Assembly (NCBI GenBank): GCA_002780065.1
Contig: PEWQ01000089.1
Coordinates: 1 to 18,264, forward strand
DNA: 18,264 nt
DNA from: Candidatus Hydrogenedentes bacterium CG07_land_8_20_14_0_80_42_17
GTDB taxonomy: Bacteria > UBA8481
Direction of reading: 5' to 3'
Position numbers and translations under genes: made by a program
The notes under the pieces: generated by a model
Told to the model about the DNA's origin: nothing
The model's database searches: none
Seen by the model: the letters and a program-made list of their open reading frames with translations, nothing else
Part shown: one piece after another, positions 1 to 8,106 of the stretch
Numbering within the stretch: the stretch's first letter is position 1
How the letters are laid out: each line of letters begins with the position of its first letter

Positions 1-1058
1 TTCGGCGCGTCATATCCGATTCCTTCCCACCACACATCGTTATCTTCAGTTAAAGCCGTATTTGTAAAGATCGAATTTTTCGAGATAGACATCATTGCAT
101 TCGGATTGCTTCCCATAGATGTTCCCGGCGCGACTCCAAAAAATCCTGCTTCAGGATTTACTGCATAGAGCCTTCCGTCGGATCCAAATTTCATCCATGC
201 AATGTCGTCGCCGACGCATTCCACTTTCCAGCCCGGAATCTTTGGAATCAGCATAGCAAGATTTGTCTTTCCGCATGCGGATGGAAATGCCGCAACAAAA
301 TATTTCTTTTTTCCTTCGGGATTAGTTATTCCTAAAATCAGCATGTGCTCTGCCATCCAGCCTTCGTCTCTTGCTTGAACCGATGCGATGCGCAAAGCAA
401 AACACTTTTTTCCAAGCAAAGCATTTCCGCCATAGCCCGAGCCGTATGACCAAATCAATCTATCATCAGGAAAGTGGCTGATATATTTCTTCTCGATTGG
501 AGCGCACGGCCACGTTGAATCCTTTTGTCCCTTTTCAAGCGGAGCTCCTACTGAATGAAGGCATTTAACAAATTCGCCGGCATCGCCAAGAGCCTCAAGC
601 ACTTTAGAACCTATCCTTGTCATCAATCTCATGTTAACAACTACATAGGGAGAGTCAGTTATTTCAATTCCTATCTTTGAAAGTGGCGAACCGATTGGTC
701 CCATAGAAAATGGTATTACAAACATAGTTCTGCCGCGCATGCAGTTCCGATATAAATCTGACATAGTCTTTTTTAATTCGTCAGGCGCAATCCAATTATT
801 CGTAGGGCCTGCTTCATCCTTATTCTTTGACGAAATAAAGGTTCTGTTTTCAACTCTGGCCACATCGGAAGAATCGCTTCTAAAGAGAAACGAGTTCGGA
901 CGTTTTGCCTGATTGAGTTTTACAGCCATTCCATCTTCAACCATTTTGTTCATTATGCGGCCGTATTCAGCTTCGCTTCCGTCGCACCAAACAACCTGTT
1001 CGGGTCCGCAAAGATTCTTAATCTCCTCAACCCAACTTAGAAGTTTTTTGTGAACCAT
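1..1058 (-). CDS. pckG: Phosphoenolpyruvate carboxykinase (GTP), N-terminal 352 residues, C-terminus outside window
   Basis: Reading the minus strand from the ATG at 1058 gives an open frame of 352 codons that leaves the window at base 1. PEPCK interconverts oxaloacetate + GTP and phosphoenolpyruvate + GDP + CO2 in the cytosol, linking the C4 acid pool to gluconeogenesis or anaplerosis. Family landmarks visible in order are a [16 protein letters not shown] segment, [14 protein letters not shown], the P-loop-like kinase-1 motif FPSACGKTN with the reactive Cys at about residue 262, and the metal-binding kinase-2 motif VGDDIAW at about 282-288. These are signatures of the GTP class, not the ATP class. 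The start is set by a GGAG eight nucleotides upstream. A nearer in-between ATG at 1063 is in another frame. The gene is transcribed divergently from asnB. Roughly the last 40 percent of the family's usual ~600 residues is missing because of the window edge. Confidence 0.96.
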   Translation of the reverse strand, partial: MVHKKLLSWVEEIKNLCGPEQVVWCDGSEAEYGRIMNKMVEDGMAVKLNQAKRPNSFLFRSDSSDVARVENRTFISSKNKDEAGPTNNWIAPDELKKTMSDLYRNCMRGRTMFVIPFSMGPIGSPLSKIGIEITDSPYVVVNMRLMTRIGSKVLEALGDAGEFVKCLHSVGAPLEKGQKDSTWPCAPIEKKYISHFPDDRLIWSYGSGYGGNALLGKKCFALRIASVQARDEGWMAEHMLILGITNPEGKKKYFVAAFPSACGKTNLAMLIPKIPGWKVECVGDDIAWMKFGSDGRLYAVNPEAGFFGVAPGTSMGSNPNAMMSISKNSIFTNTALTEDNDVWWEGIGYDAP

Positions 1059-1094
1059 CTCATTTACTCCACTTATTAATTATTTTGATTTCAA

Positions 1095-1122
1095 AAGATA
1101 TTCTTTTTTTTTCTTTTCGCAA
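1095..1122 (-). promoter_or_regulatory. Possible pckG promoter
   Basis: On the minus strand a TTGCGA hexamer (1122-1117) and a TATCTT hexamer (1100-1095) are separated by 16 bp. This would place the transcript start about 30 nt before the pckG ATG. The spacer is A-rich. The match is only moderate and rests on hexamer similarity alone. Confidence 0.3.
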
Positions 1123-1167
1123 GGAAAAGATAAAATCATTATTGATATCCACTTTCTTAAGTCTATG

Positions 1168-1176
1168 TGCTAATAT
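1168..1176 (+). promoter_or_regulatory. Possible extended -10 promoter for asnB
   Basis: TGCTAATAT at 1168-1176 fits the extended -10 pattern TGn plus a TATAAT-like hexamer. It lies about 30 nt before the asnB start, followed by an AT-rich stretch. No convincing -35 lies at 17 bp, which extended -10 promoters tolerate. Inference from pattern only. Confidence 0.35.
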
Positions 1177-1205
1177 TTAAAATTACTTTTTATCGGAGCG
1201 AATTT

Positions 1206-3080
1206 ATGTGCGGCATTTGCGGTTTGTTTGGAAAATTTGACAGAGAGAGAATTGGAGCTATGACCGATTCTCTTTCTCATCGCGGGCCGGACGACAAAGG
1301 AATTTTTCTTGAACCTTCTCACTCGATTGCTCTTGGCCACCGCAGGCTCTCTATCATCGATCTCGAAGGCGGAGCTCAGCCAATCTATAACGAAGACAAT
1401 TCAGTCGTCGTCGTATTCAACGGCGAGATATACAACTATATCGAGCTCAGAGAAGAATTAAAACGTAAAGGCCACAAATTCTCGACCAATTCCGACACTG
1501 AAACAATTCTTCATCTTTACGAAGAAGAAAAAGAATCGTTCCCGGAAAAATTAAACGGCTGTTTTGCGATTGCTCTTTACGATTTAAATCTCAGAAAACT
1601 TTTTCTTGTCAGAGACCGTCTCGGAATAAGACCTCTATATTACCATTACAACGAAGACGGCCTGATATTTGCTTCAGAACCTAAAGCGCTCTTTGAAAGC
1701 GGATATGTGGAAAAAAAAATAAATAATAATTCTCTCGCTTCATTTTTGCGGTTCAGATATGTTCCAGGCCCTAATTCAATCTTCGATGGAATAAAAAAAT
1801 TACTTCCCGGTCACATGATTTCGATCACTCAAGGTGATTTGAAACCAAAAATAGAAGCATATTGGAATATTGATAACATCTCTTCAATTCAGCTCAGCGA
1901 CAATGAAAGTATCGACCGCTTTGAGGAACTTTTGCTCGATTCGGTTAAAATCAGAATGCGAAGCGATGTGCCTGTTTCCGCCTTTCTCTCCGGAGGTCTG
2001 GACTCGTCGCTCATCGTCAGGCTTATGTCAGAGTTCGGGCAGGTCTATCGAGCATATTCCATCGGATTTCACTTATCGATTGACGAAAACAAAACTGCCA
2101 AAGAATTTTCTGCAAGGCTTGGAATTCCTCATAGAGATATCTATGTCGAAAAGGATGCTTACAAAGACTTGCCTCGAGTTGTCGGAAGAATGGACGAGCC
2201 TGTCGGAGACGTAATCATTCTTCCAACGCATACGCTTGCGGAATCAGTCTCCCGCGAAGCTAAAGTTGTTATGACCGGCGAAGGCGCTGACGAGGTCTGG
2301 GGCGGTTATCTGCATCATTACGCTCTTCATTATCTGAATGAGTATTCACGGAGAAATCCAGGCTGGTTTATCAATGGAGCTAAAATCATCAGCCGCTTAC
2401 CTGTGCGCGCACTATCATCGATCTTTCCGTATCCGGCAGAACTCGGAAAGAAAGGAAAAGAAAAACTGGAGCGGCTACTGCAATTGGCTCAACGTCCAAA
2501 AGACGCTTACCTGTTGTTCGCTTCATTCTGTCCTGACAAAGATCTTATGTCTCTTCTTGGAAGAACTTCCAATCAATATCCTCCTGTCTTCGGCAGATTG
2601 AATCAAGCTGAGCATTCTATTTTGAATAGAATACTTTCTGTCGAACGAAGGGCGTGGTTGCCGGATTACACACTTTGTAAGCAAGATACACTCACAATGG
2701 CAAATTCGCTTGAAGGAAGAGTTCCGTATTTGGATCATAGAATTGTAGAATTTGCGGCTGGGCTGGAAGACAAGCAAAAGATCAGACGCTTCAGATCAAA
2801 ATATCTTTTGAGAAAGGTTGCCGAGCGATATATCGGCCGCGATATTGCTTGGCGCGCAAAGAAAGCCTTTTACATTCCAACCGAGCAATGCTTTGGAACC
2901 GACTACAGCTCGATGTCAGTTGAATACTTTGATCCTATTTTTGTAAAGAATCAGGGGGTATTCGATCCGGAATCTTTTTCCAAAATAATTTCGCAGGATG
3001 AAAAAGAGATACTCAACAATAAACTCAAAAATACGCTCCTCATCTTTCAAATGTGGTATAAGCACCAGTTCTGTGGATAA
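1206..3080 (+). CDS. asnB: Asparagine synthetase (glutamine-hydrolysing)
   Basis: This 624-residue protein converts aspartate, glutamine and ATP to asparagine, glutamate, AMP and PPi. The start is placed at ATG 1206 and not at the in-frame GTG at 1167, because Cys2 must become the N-terminal nucleophile of the Ntn glutaminase domain (MCGICG). A GGAG at 1195-1198 sits 7 nt upstream. The glutaminase domain covers about residues 2-200, with RGPDDKG, GHRRLSIIDL and FNGEIYNY. The synthetase domain follows, with the PP-loop SGGLDSS at about 262-268 and GEGADE at about 358-363. Length and motif order match full AsnB. It lies 56 nt before aor on the same strand and is divergent from pckG. The link to the tungsten genes may be only positional. 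Some AsnB-like paralogues amidate other substrates, but nothing nearby points to that. Confidence 0.95.
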   Translation: MCGICGLFGKFDRERIGAMTDSLSHRGPDDKGIFLEPSHSIALGHRRLSIIDLEGGAQPIYNEDNSVVVVFNGEIYNYIELREELKRKGHKFSTNSDTETILHLYEEEKESFPEKLNGCFAIALYDLNLRKLFLVRDRLGIRPLYYHYNEDGLIFASEPKALFESGYVEKKINNNSLASFLRFRYVPGPNSIFDGIKKLLPGHMISITQGDLKPKIEAYWNIDNISSIQLSDNESIDRFEELLLDSVKIRMRSDVPVSAFLSGGLDSSLIVRLMSEFGQVYRAYSIGFHLSIDENKTAKEFSARLGIPHRDIYVEKDAYKDLPRVVGRMDEPVGDVIILPTHTLAESVSREAKVVMTGEGADEVWGGYLHHYALHYLNEYSRRNPGWFINGAKIISRLPVRALSSIFPYPAELGKKGKEKLERLLQLAQRPKDAYLLFASFCPDKDLMSLLGRTSNQYPPVFGRLNQAEHSILNRILSVERRAWLPDYTLCKQDTLTMANSLEGRVPYLDHRIVEFAAGLEDKQKIRRFRSKYLLRKVAERYIGRDIAWRAKKAFYIPTEQCFGTDYSSMSVEYFDPIFVKNQGVFDPESFSKIISQDEKEILNNKLKNTLLIFQMWYKHQFCG

Positions 3081-3136
3081 AAAATTATAGTTTAAACTTA
3101 ATGAATTTAACGCTAAAATAGAAGTATGGAGGTCAT

Positions 3137-4978
3137 ATGTCAGACGGTTTTTTTGGAAAACTTTTAACTATTGATTTGAATACTCAAAAGATTGGGGAAA
3201 AATATTTTTCCGAAGAGGAAGCGAGAAAATATTATTTGGGTTCAGGGCTTTCTGCAAAAATTATGATGGAATGGCCTGACATCGAAAGGCTTGATCCTCT
3301 TTCTCCAGAAGCACCTTTGATCTTTATGACCGGTCTTTTCGTTTCAACAGCTTTGCCTGCATCAACTAAACTTTCTGTAGTCGCTAAGCAAGTTGCAACA
3401 GGAATCTGGAATGAAGCGACAGTTGGAGGTCATTGGCCTCAAGCGTTTCGTTCCACAGGCTACGACGGAATCGTATTTTCAGGCAGAGCGGAAAAACCTG
3501 TATATCTTGTGATAGACGACGGAGAAGTTTCTTTTCGAGACGCATCGAGTCTGTGGGGGCTCGATACGGAAAAGACCGCCGAGAAGCTCGATAAAGGAGT
3601 TGGAGAAGGATTTCTTTACGGAATTATAGGACAGGCCGGAGAAAAACTTTCAGCCATCGCGGCAATAGCATTCGATCCTCCAAATTATCGAATGGCGGCG
3701 CGAGGCGGCATCGGCGCAGTCATGGGCTCAAAGAATCTAAAAGCCATTGCCGTTCGCGGAACTAAAAAAGTTCCTATAGCTCGTAAAGATTTGATGTCGA
3801 AATTGCTGAAGGAACAAGCTGGACCGATACGCGAAAGCACTAAAGGACTTCATGACTTCGGAACATCCGGAGGAGTGGAAGCAGTTGAGATGTTCGGAGA
3901 TCTTCCAATCAAGAACTGGCAGTTAGGAAGCTGGAAAGAAGGCGCAAAAAAAATCGCCGGGCAAACTATGCAGCCCGAACATCTTGATCACCATTACGCC
4001 TGTTACGCATGTCCTATTCGATGCGGTAAAATTTATAAGATTCCCGACCACAATGAAATCGGACATGGTCCCGAATATGAAAATATCGCAATGCTTGGCT
4101 CAAATTGCCTGAATGACGATCCTGAAGCTCTCATCGAAGCTAACCATCTCTGCAATATGTACGGATTAGATGCTATATCGACCGGACATGTAATCTCCTT
4201 CTCGATGGAAGCATTCGAACGCGGAATAATTTCGGAGAAAGATACAGGCGGAGTAAAAATCGAGTGGGGCGGCGCGGCAGTTATCAAGATGATTCATCTC
4301 ATCGGAAACCGAGAGGGCTTCGGAGATATACTAGCTAACGGTGTCAGGAAGGCCGCTCAAATTATTGGAAGAAATTCGGAAGAGTTAGCTGTCGAAGTAA
4401 AAGGTCTCGAAATCCCAGCACATGATCCGCGCGGTCATGTCAGCATGTCATTGAATTACGCCACTGCAGTGCGTGGAGGCTGTCATCTCGAAGGCTTGAC
4501 ATATTTTCTGGATAGAGGTATTCCCGCACCCGACTTAGGATTCACTTCGCCTCCTGATCCTCATCGCTCCGATGATAAACCTCCAATCGTAGTCACCATG
4601 CAGAATTATTTTTCTGTCTTCAATCCGATGGGGCTTTGCAAATTTCTATTCGTCGGTCAAGTTGGTCCGACTATTATTTCAGAGTGGTGCCGAGCAGTTA
4701 CCGGCTGGGATATTTCCCGCGAAGAAGTAATGAAGACCGGAGAGCGAATATTTAATCTGAAGCGACTATTTAATATTCGCCATGGCATAAGCAGAAAAGA
4801 CGACATACTTCCTCCGCGAATGTATTCCGGAGCCAAGCCTGACGGAAAAGCGGCTGGAGTAGTTGCAAATCTCGGCTGGATGCTTCATGAATATTACAAA
4901 TTACGCGGTTGGAGCGAGCTCGGAATTCCTGAGAATGAAAAGTTAATCGAACTCGAACTTGCAGAATTCAGAAAGTGA
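3137..4978 (+). CDS. aor: Tungsten-containing aldehyde ferredoxin oxidoreductase family enzyme
   Basis: The 613-residue protein belongs to the AOR family, cytosolic enzymes that oxidise aldehydes to carboxylates with ferredoxin as acceptor (or run in reverse), using a W-bis-pyranopterin and one [4Fe-4S] cluster. The N-terminal pterin-binding domain contains GGIGAVMGSKNLKA (about 190-203). Cluster ligands are visible as C289-x2-C292-x3-C296 and a distal C501 in GLCKFLF, the same spacing as the well-studied Pyrococcus AOR. GPEYE with E313 and the HDPRGH motif followed by H450 match residues placed near the active site in that family. A GGAGGT at 3128-3133 precedes the ATG by 3 nt. The stop overlaps the start of the MoaD-like gene (GTGA). 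Adjacent wtpABC supports tungsten over molybdenum. The natural aldehyde cannot be inferred; related FOR, GAPOR and WOR enzymes share the fold. Confidence 0.93.
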   Translation: MSDGFFGKLLTIDLNTQKIGEKYFSEEEARKYYLGSGLSAKIMMEWPDIERLDPLSPEAPLIFMTGLFVSTALPASTKLSVVAKQVATGIWNEATVGGHWPQAFRSTGYDGIVFSGRAEKPVYLVIDDGEVSFRDASSLWGLDTEKTAEKLDKGVGEGFLYGIIGQAGEKLSAIAAIAFDPPNYRMAARGGIGAVMGSKNLKAIAVRGTKKVPIARKDLMSKLLKEQAGPIRESTKGLHDFGTSGGVEAVEMFGDLPIKNWQLGSWKEGAKKIAGQTMQPEHLDHHYACYACPIRCGKIYKIPDHNEIGHGPEYENIAMLGSNCLNDDPEALIEANHLCNMYGLDAISTGHVISFSMEAFERGIISEKDTGGVKIEWGGAAVIKMIHLIGNREGFGDILANGVRKAAQIIGRNSEELAVEVKGLEIPAHDPRGHVSMSLNYATAVRGGCHLEGLTYFLDRGIPAPDLGFTSPPDPHRSDDKPPIVVTMQNYFSVFNPMGLCKFLFVGQVGPTIISEWCRAVTGWDISREEVMKTGERIFNLKRLFNIRHGISRKDDILPPRMYSGAKPDGKAAGVVANLGWMLHEYYKLRGWSELGIPENEKLIELELAEFRK

Positions 4979-5205
4979 AAGTCAAAGTTTCTTTACTCGG
5001 TGGTTTGAGGCATTACTATAACGGTGAAGAGACAGTAGAATTAGAAGTTGATCCAACGTCAAAAGTTGAAGAGCTGACGGGGCGACTTGGAATTCCAAAA
5101 AGTGAAATCATGCAGGTGATGATTCACGGTTTGAGGCGTGAGTTGTTTGAAACAATCGGAGATGCGGAAACTATAGAAATTATTCCAACACTCGTCGGAG
5201 GATAG
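4975..5205 (+). CDS. MoaD/ThiS-family sulfur-carrier protein, probably for tungstopterin synthesis
   Basis: This 76-residue beta-grasp (ubiquitin-like) protein ends in Val-Gly-Gly. The C-terminal Gly-Gly is the tail that is adenylated and thiocarboxylated in MoaD and ThiS. MoaD supplies the dithiolene sulfurs of molybdopterin or tungstopterin. The GTG start at 4975 overlaps the aor stop as GTGA, implying translational coupling, and no strong separate Shine-Dalgarno is seen. Placement between aor and the tungstate transporter argues for a cofactor role over thiamine synthesis. It could instead be a dedicated sulfur carrier serving only this AOR. The last two glycine codons and stop form part of a tandem repeat that continues into the wtpA leader. 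Confidence 0.85.
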   Translation: MKVKVSLLGGLRHYYNGEETVELEVDPTSKVEELTGRLGIPKSEIMQVMIHGLRRELFETIGDAETIEIIPTLVGG

Positions 5206-5224
5206 TAATTCGGAGGCTAGTAAT
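5195..5224 (+). repeat. 15-bp tandem repeat carrying the wtpA ribosome-binding site
   Basis: Bases 5195-5209 and 5210-5224 are adjacent copies of tcggagg(a/c)tagtaat with one mismatch. In the first copy GGAGGATAG encodes the Gly-Gly-stop end of the MoaD-like protein. In the second copy GGAGG at 5212-5216 lies 6 nt before the wtpA ATG (5223) and serves as its Shine-Dalgarno. Confidence 0.85.
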
Positions 5225-6152
5225 GGTGAAACTGATGATTCGAAAACTAGGAGTCGTGTCACTTCTTTTTTTCCTTTTTGTCTCTTGCGGAAAGCAAAAC
5301 GAAAAAACAAAAATAGTCGTATTTCATGCGGGTTCTCTTTCATATCCTCTAAAGATGATCGAAAAAGAGTTTGAAGCGAAGTATCCGCAAATTGATTTAT
5401 TGCTCGAATCCGCGGGAAGCGTCGAGTCTGCGCGCAAAATCTCTGAGCTTGGCCGACGTTGCGATCTATTCTTATCTGCCGATATTGAAATCATTCAAAA
5501 AATTCTAATGCCTCTTCACGCTGAATGGGCTTTAGGTTTTGCCGGCAATGAAATGGTTCTGGCATTCGGAAAAAATTCAGCAAAATATAAAAATATAAAC
5601 GAAAATAATTGGTATCACGCAATTCTTTCACATGAATTGCAAGTGGGCCGCGCTGACCCAAATCTTGATCCGTGCGGTTATAGAACACTTATGCTCTTTC
5701 AGCTTGCAGAACGTTATTATAAAATGCCAAATCTTTCTAAAAAAATGATCGAGAGTATAGGAGAGAAAAATATTCGTCCAAAAGTAGTCGATCTTCTCGC
5801 ATTGCTAGATGCCGGCTCCATCGATTGCATCTTCATCTATCGAAGTGTCGCAGTTCAACACGATTTGAAATTTATTCAGCTTCCTGCAGAGATTAATCTC
5901 GGAGATCCTGCTGACTCGGAGATTTATTCTAAATCTGAAATTGAAATTTCAGGAAAAGCGCCGGGTGAATCAAATACTCTTCACGGTTCTCCTATTGTTT
6001 ATGGAGTCACAATTCCAAAAAATGCGGCGAACAAAGATGGAGCCGAACTGCTTCTCAAATTTATATTCAGCGAAAGAGGAAAAAATATTTTTAAAGAATC
6101 AGGTCAAAACTTTATATCTCCGCCGATTGTTATTGGAGAAAAAAAGCCGTGA
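5223..6152 (+). CDS. wtpA: Tungstate (molybdate) ABC transporter substrate-binding lipoprotein
   Basis: The 309-residue protein is the extracytoplasmic oxyanion-binding component of an ABC importer. Residues 8-21 form a hydrophobic signal peptide followed by FVSC, with C22 as the likely lipidated cysteine. The mature part opens with the WtpA/archaeal-ModA-like HAGSL motif (35-39). Later it has DPNLDPCGYRT (about 145-155), IYRSVA, LPAEINLGDP and a C-terminal FISPP motif. These are typical of WtpA and distinguish it from TupA and classical E. coli-type ModA. The start is fixed by GGAGG six nucleotides upstream. The permease and ATPase genes follow directly. Tungstate is favoured because of the neighbouring tungsten enzyme, but molybdate could also be bound. 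Confidence 0.93.
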   Translation: MVKLMIRKLGVVSLLFFLFVSCGKQNEKTKIVVFHAGSLSYPLKMIEKEFEAKYPQIDLLLESAGSVESARKISELGRRCDLFLSADIEIIQKILMPLHAEWALGFAGNEMVLAFGKNSAKYKNINENNWYHAILSHELQVGRADPNLDPCGYRTLMLFQLAERYYKMPNLSKKMIESIGEKNIRPKVVDLLALLDAGSIDCIFIYRSVAVQHDLKFIQLPAEINLGDPADSEIYSKSEIEISGKAPGESNTLHGSPIVYGVTIPKNAANKDGAELLLKFIFSERGKNIFKESGQNFISPPIVIGEKKP

Positions 6153-6194
6153 CAAATGTAAACACTTTTTGGGCAACTCCGTAAGAGCGATAGC

Positions 6195-6959
6195 GTGAAA
6201 TCTCCGCTCTTTGAATCTTTATCAGCTCTCTTGGGAGTTATTATACTCCTATTTTTAATTCTGCCTCTTGCGTCGATAACAATCGGAACTACTCCTTCAG
6301 AAATATTAAAAACTCTAACTGAAAAAGAAGTCATAGAGTCGATTGCAGTCACATTCTGGTCGGCACTGATCGCAACAGTCTTCGGAACCATCACGGGAAT
6401 TCCTCTAGCATATTTGACAGCGAGAAAAAAAAATATTGCATTCGAGTTAATAGAGGCAGGAATGCAGGTCCCGATAATTATTCCACATTCCGCCGCAGGC
6501 ATCGCATTGCTTTCAGTCTTCGGATCCCAAAAATTAGAGTCGATTACCGGAGTATCTTTCATGGGAAGCGTTGTCGGAATTTCCGCCGCTATGACATTCG
6601 TATCCGTCCCGTTTCTTTACAATTCAGCCGTAGAAGCATTTCGTTCCGTCGCCGCTCCCCTCGAGCAAATGGCGCGCGCATGCGGAGACGGCCCTTTTCG
6701 CTCATTCTTCAGAATAACCCTTCCGCTGGCAACTCGCGGCATAATTTCCGGAATGATAATGATGTGGGCGCGCGGCATAAGCGAATTCGGAGCAGTAATC
6801 ATCATCGCCTACCATCCAATGATTGCTCCGGTTCTCATCTATGAGCGTTTCACTTCATTCGGACTCGATTATGCCCGACCCGTTGCGGTCATAATGCTCT
6901 TTATCTGCTCTCTAATATTTATGTCGCTCTTTTATTTTACGAGACGTCGAAAATGTTAG
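6195..6959 (+). CDS. wtpB: Tungstate ABC transporter permease
   Basis: This 254-residue integral membrane protein of the ModB/CysT-type permease family forms the translocation pore for WtpA-delivered oxyanion. Several hydrophobic helices are evident, starting with residues about 9-28. The cytoplasmic coupling loop is seen as the EAA-like segment ARACGDGPFRSFFRITLPL, followed by GIISGMIMMWARGISEFGA. The GTG start at 6195 is the first usable start, since a TAA lies in frame at 6159. Only a weak AAGAG precedes it. It sits 42 nt after wtpA and overlaps wtpC by 7 nt, as expected for co-translated transporter subunits. Confidence 0.92.
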   Translation: MKSPLFESLSALLGVIILLFLILPLASITIGTTPSEILKTLTEKEVIESIAVTFWSALIATVFGTITGIPLAYLTARKKNIAFELIEAGMQVPIIIPHSAAGIALLSVFGSQKLESITGVSFMGSVVGISAAMTFVSVPFLYNSAVEAFRSVAAPLEQMARACGDGPFRSFFRITLPLATRGIISGMIMMWARGISEFGAVIIIAYHPMIAPVLIYERFTSFGLDYARPVAVIMLFICSLIFMSLFYFTRRRKC

Positions 6960-7978
6960 AACTTAAAAATATTAAATATCGAGCAGGAGCTTTTCAGTTG
7001 GGGATAATCGAGCTTATGATCGAAAGAGGAGAATATTTTGTTCTGCTTGGTCCTACAGGTTCCGGGAAGAGCTTGACTTTAAATCTCATAGCCGGATTCA
7101 TAGAATTAGAGAGTGGTTCAATAAACATTCATGGCAATTGTGTGAATAAACAACCTCCTGAAAAGAGGAGAATCGCGTTGGTCACTCAAAATGTGGATCT
7201 GTTTCCGCACCTCAACGTAAAAGATAATATTTTGTATTCAGTTCGAGCGGAAAAAAATTTAGTCGATGAAATTGCGAAAAGGCTGAATATTTCTCAACTT
7301 TTTGAGAGAAAGCCTTCTACTCTTTCGGGCGGTGAGGCTCAGCGGGTTGCGATTGCTCGTGCTCTAATGTGTGAACCCGAAATTCTTCTTCTCGACGAGC
7401 CTTTAGGTTCTCTAGACCCTTCAACACGAAGAGAAATCAGAAATCTGCTTTCAGAAATCAACGAGATAAAGAGAACAACTTTTATTCATGTGACTCACGA
7501 TTTCGAAGAAGCCGCGGCGCTCGCTGACAGAATCGGAATTCTTTTCAATGGAAAATTGAAGCAAGTTGGAAGAGTGGAAGAAATTTTTTCAGCGCCTGTC
7601 GATGCTGAAACCGCCATGTTTATCGGACACAGAAACGTATTGCACGGAAAAATGGTTAATATTGATGGCGAACAATTTTTTCAAGTTGAAAATGTTAAAT
7701 TCGAAATTCCGCAGAATAAATATTGCGGAAACGCCGTCTATACAGTGAATCCTGACAGCATTATTGTTTCCGTTGAGAGAATGAATTCCAGCGCCAGAAA
7801 CTCTTTGAAAGGGAGAATTATTAATATCGAAGAAGCTCCTTCTGCTGTATACGTTCAAATCGATGTCGGAGTAAAACTTACTTCAATGATAACAAAAAAA
7901 TCCGCGGCAGAACTTAAGATTGAAGTAAACAAAGAATTATGGGTGACAATAAAGAGTACGGCACTGCACAGAATTTAA
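6953..7978 (+). CDS. wtpC: Tungstate ABC transporter ATP-binding protein
   Basis: The 341-residue cytoplasmic ATPase powers the importer. Visible motifs are Walker A GPTGSGKS (about 33-40), the Q-loop at Q79, signature LSGGEAQRVAIARA (about 124-137), Walker B ILLLDEP (144-150), D-loop SLD and H-loop histidine H182. After about residue 230 there is a regulatory C-terminal extension of roughly 110 residues resembling the TOBE/Mop domains of ModC/WtpC proteins. In relatives these bind oxyanion and trans-inhibit transport. The ATG lies inside the end of wtpB (ATGTTAG overlap). It is the last gene of the aor-to-wtpC run; no clear terminator hairpin follows. Confidence 0.92.
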   Translation: MLELKNIKYRAGAFQLGIIELMIERGEYFVLLGPTGSGKSLTLNLIAGFIELESGSINIHGNCVNKQPPEKRRIALVTQNVDLFPHLNVKDNILYSVRAEKNLVDEIAKRLNISQLFERKPSTLSGGEAQRVAIARALMCEPEILLLDEPLGSLDPSTRREIRNLLSEINEIKRTTFIHVTHDFEEAAALADRIGILFNGKLKQVGRVEEIFSAPVDAETAMFIGHRNVLHGKMVNIDGEQFFQVENVKFEIPQNKYCGNAVYTVNPDSIIVSVERMNSSARNSLKGRIINIEEAPSAVYVQIDVGVKLTSMITKKSAAELKIEVNKELWVTIKSTALHRI

Positions 7979-8063
7979 AGTATAATATTTTTTGAAAAGT
8001 AATTTATTGTAATTATGCCCACTATCGTTCTTGAAATAAAAGGTATGACGTGTGTGAAATGCG

Positions 8064-8098
8064 CAACGCGCGTCAAAGAAGCGCCAGCGCGCGCGTTG
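8064..8098 (+). repeat. GC-rich inverted repeat
   Basis: CAACGCGCG at 8064-8072 is perfectly complementary to CGCGCGTTG at 8090-8098, leaving a 17-nt loop. In this AT-rich context it is a conspicuous 9-bp stem. It lies inside the HMA fragment and just before the first 50-bp repeat. No U-run follows, so it is not a standard intrinsic terminator. Role unknown. Confidence 0.6.
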
Positions 8099-8106
8099 AA
8101 AGAAAT

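Noticed and set aside
1113-1129. CTTTTC-GCAAG-GAAAAG hairpin between pckG and asnB as a terminator
   Set aside because: Both flanking genes are transcribed away from it, so no transcript would end there, and the stem is short and AT-rich.
1167-1205. N-terminal extension of AsnB from GTG 1167
   Set aside because: It would bury the catalytic Cys2 behind 13 residues and has no Shine-Dalgarno, whereas ATG 1206 has one and gives the required Met-Cys-Gly-Ile-Cys start.
6104-6562. 152-codon minus-strand open frame across the wtpA-wtpB junction
   Set aside because: It lies antisense to the transporter genes; its composition is explained by the hydrophobic permease codons read backwards.
5223-7978. 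ModABC molybdate transporter or TupABC as the identity of the transporter
   Set aside because: The HAGSL, DPCGYR, LPxEINLGD and FISPP motifs fit WtpA better, and the neighbouring AOR supports tungstate. Some molybdate transport remains possible.
7981-7986. Perfect TATAAT just after wtpC as a promoter for the HMA fragment
   Set aside because: No -35-like hexamer or extended -10 dinucleotide is found at suitable spacing, and TATAAT is expected by chance in AT-rich gaps.
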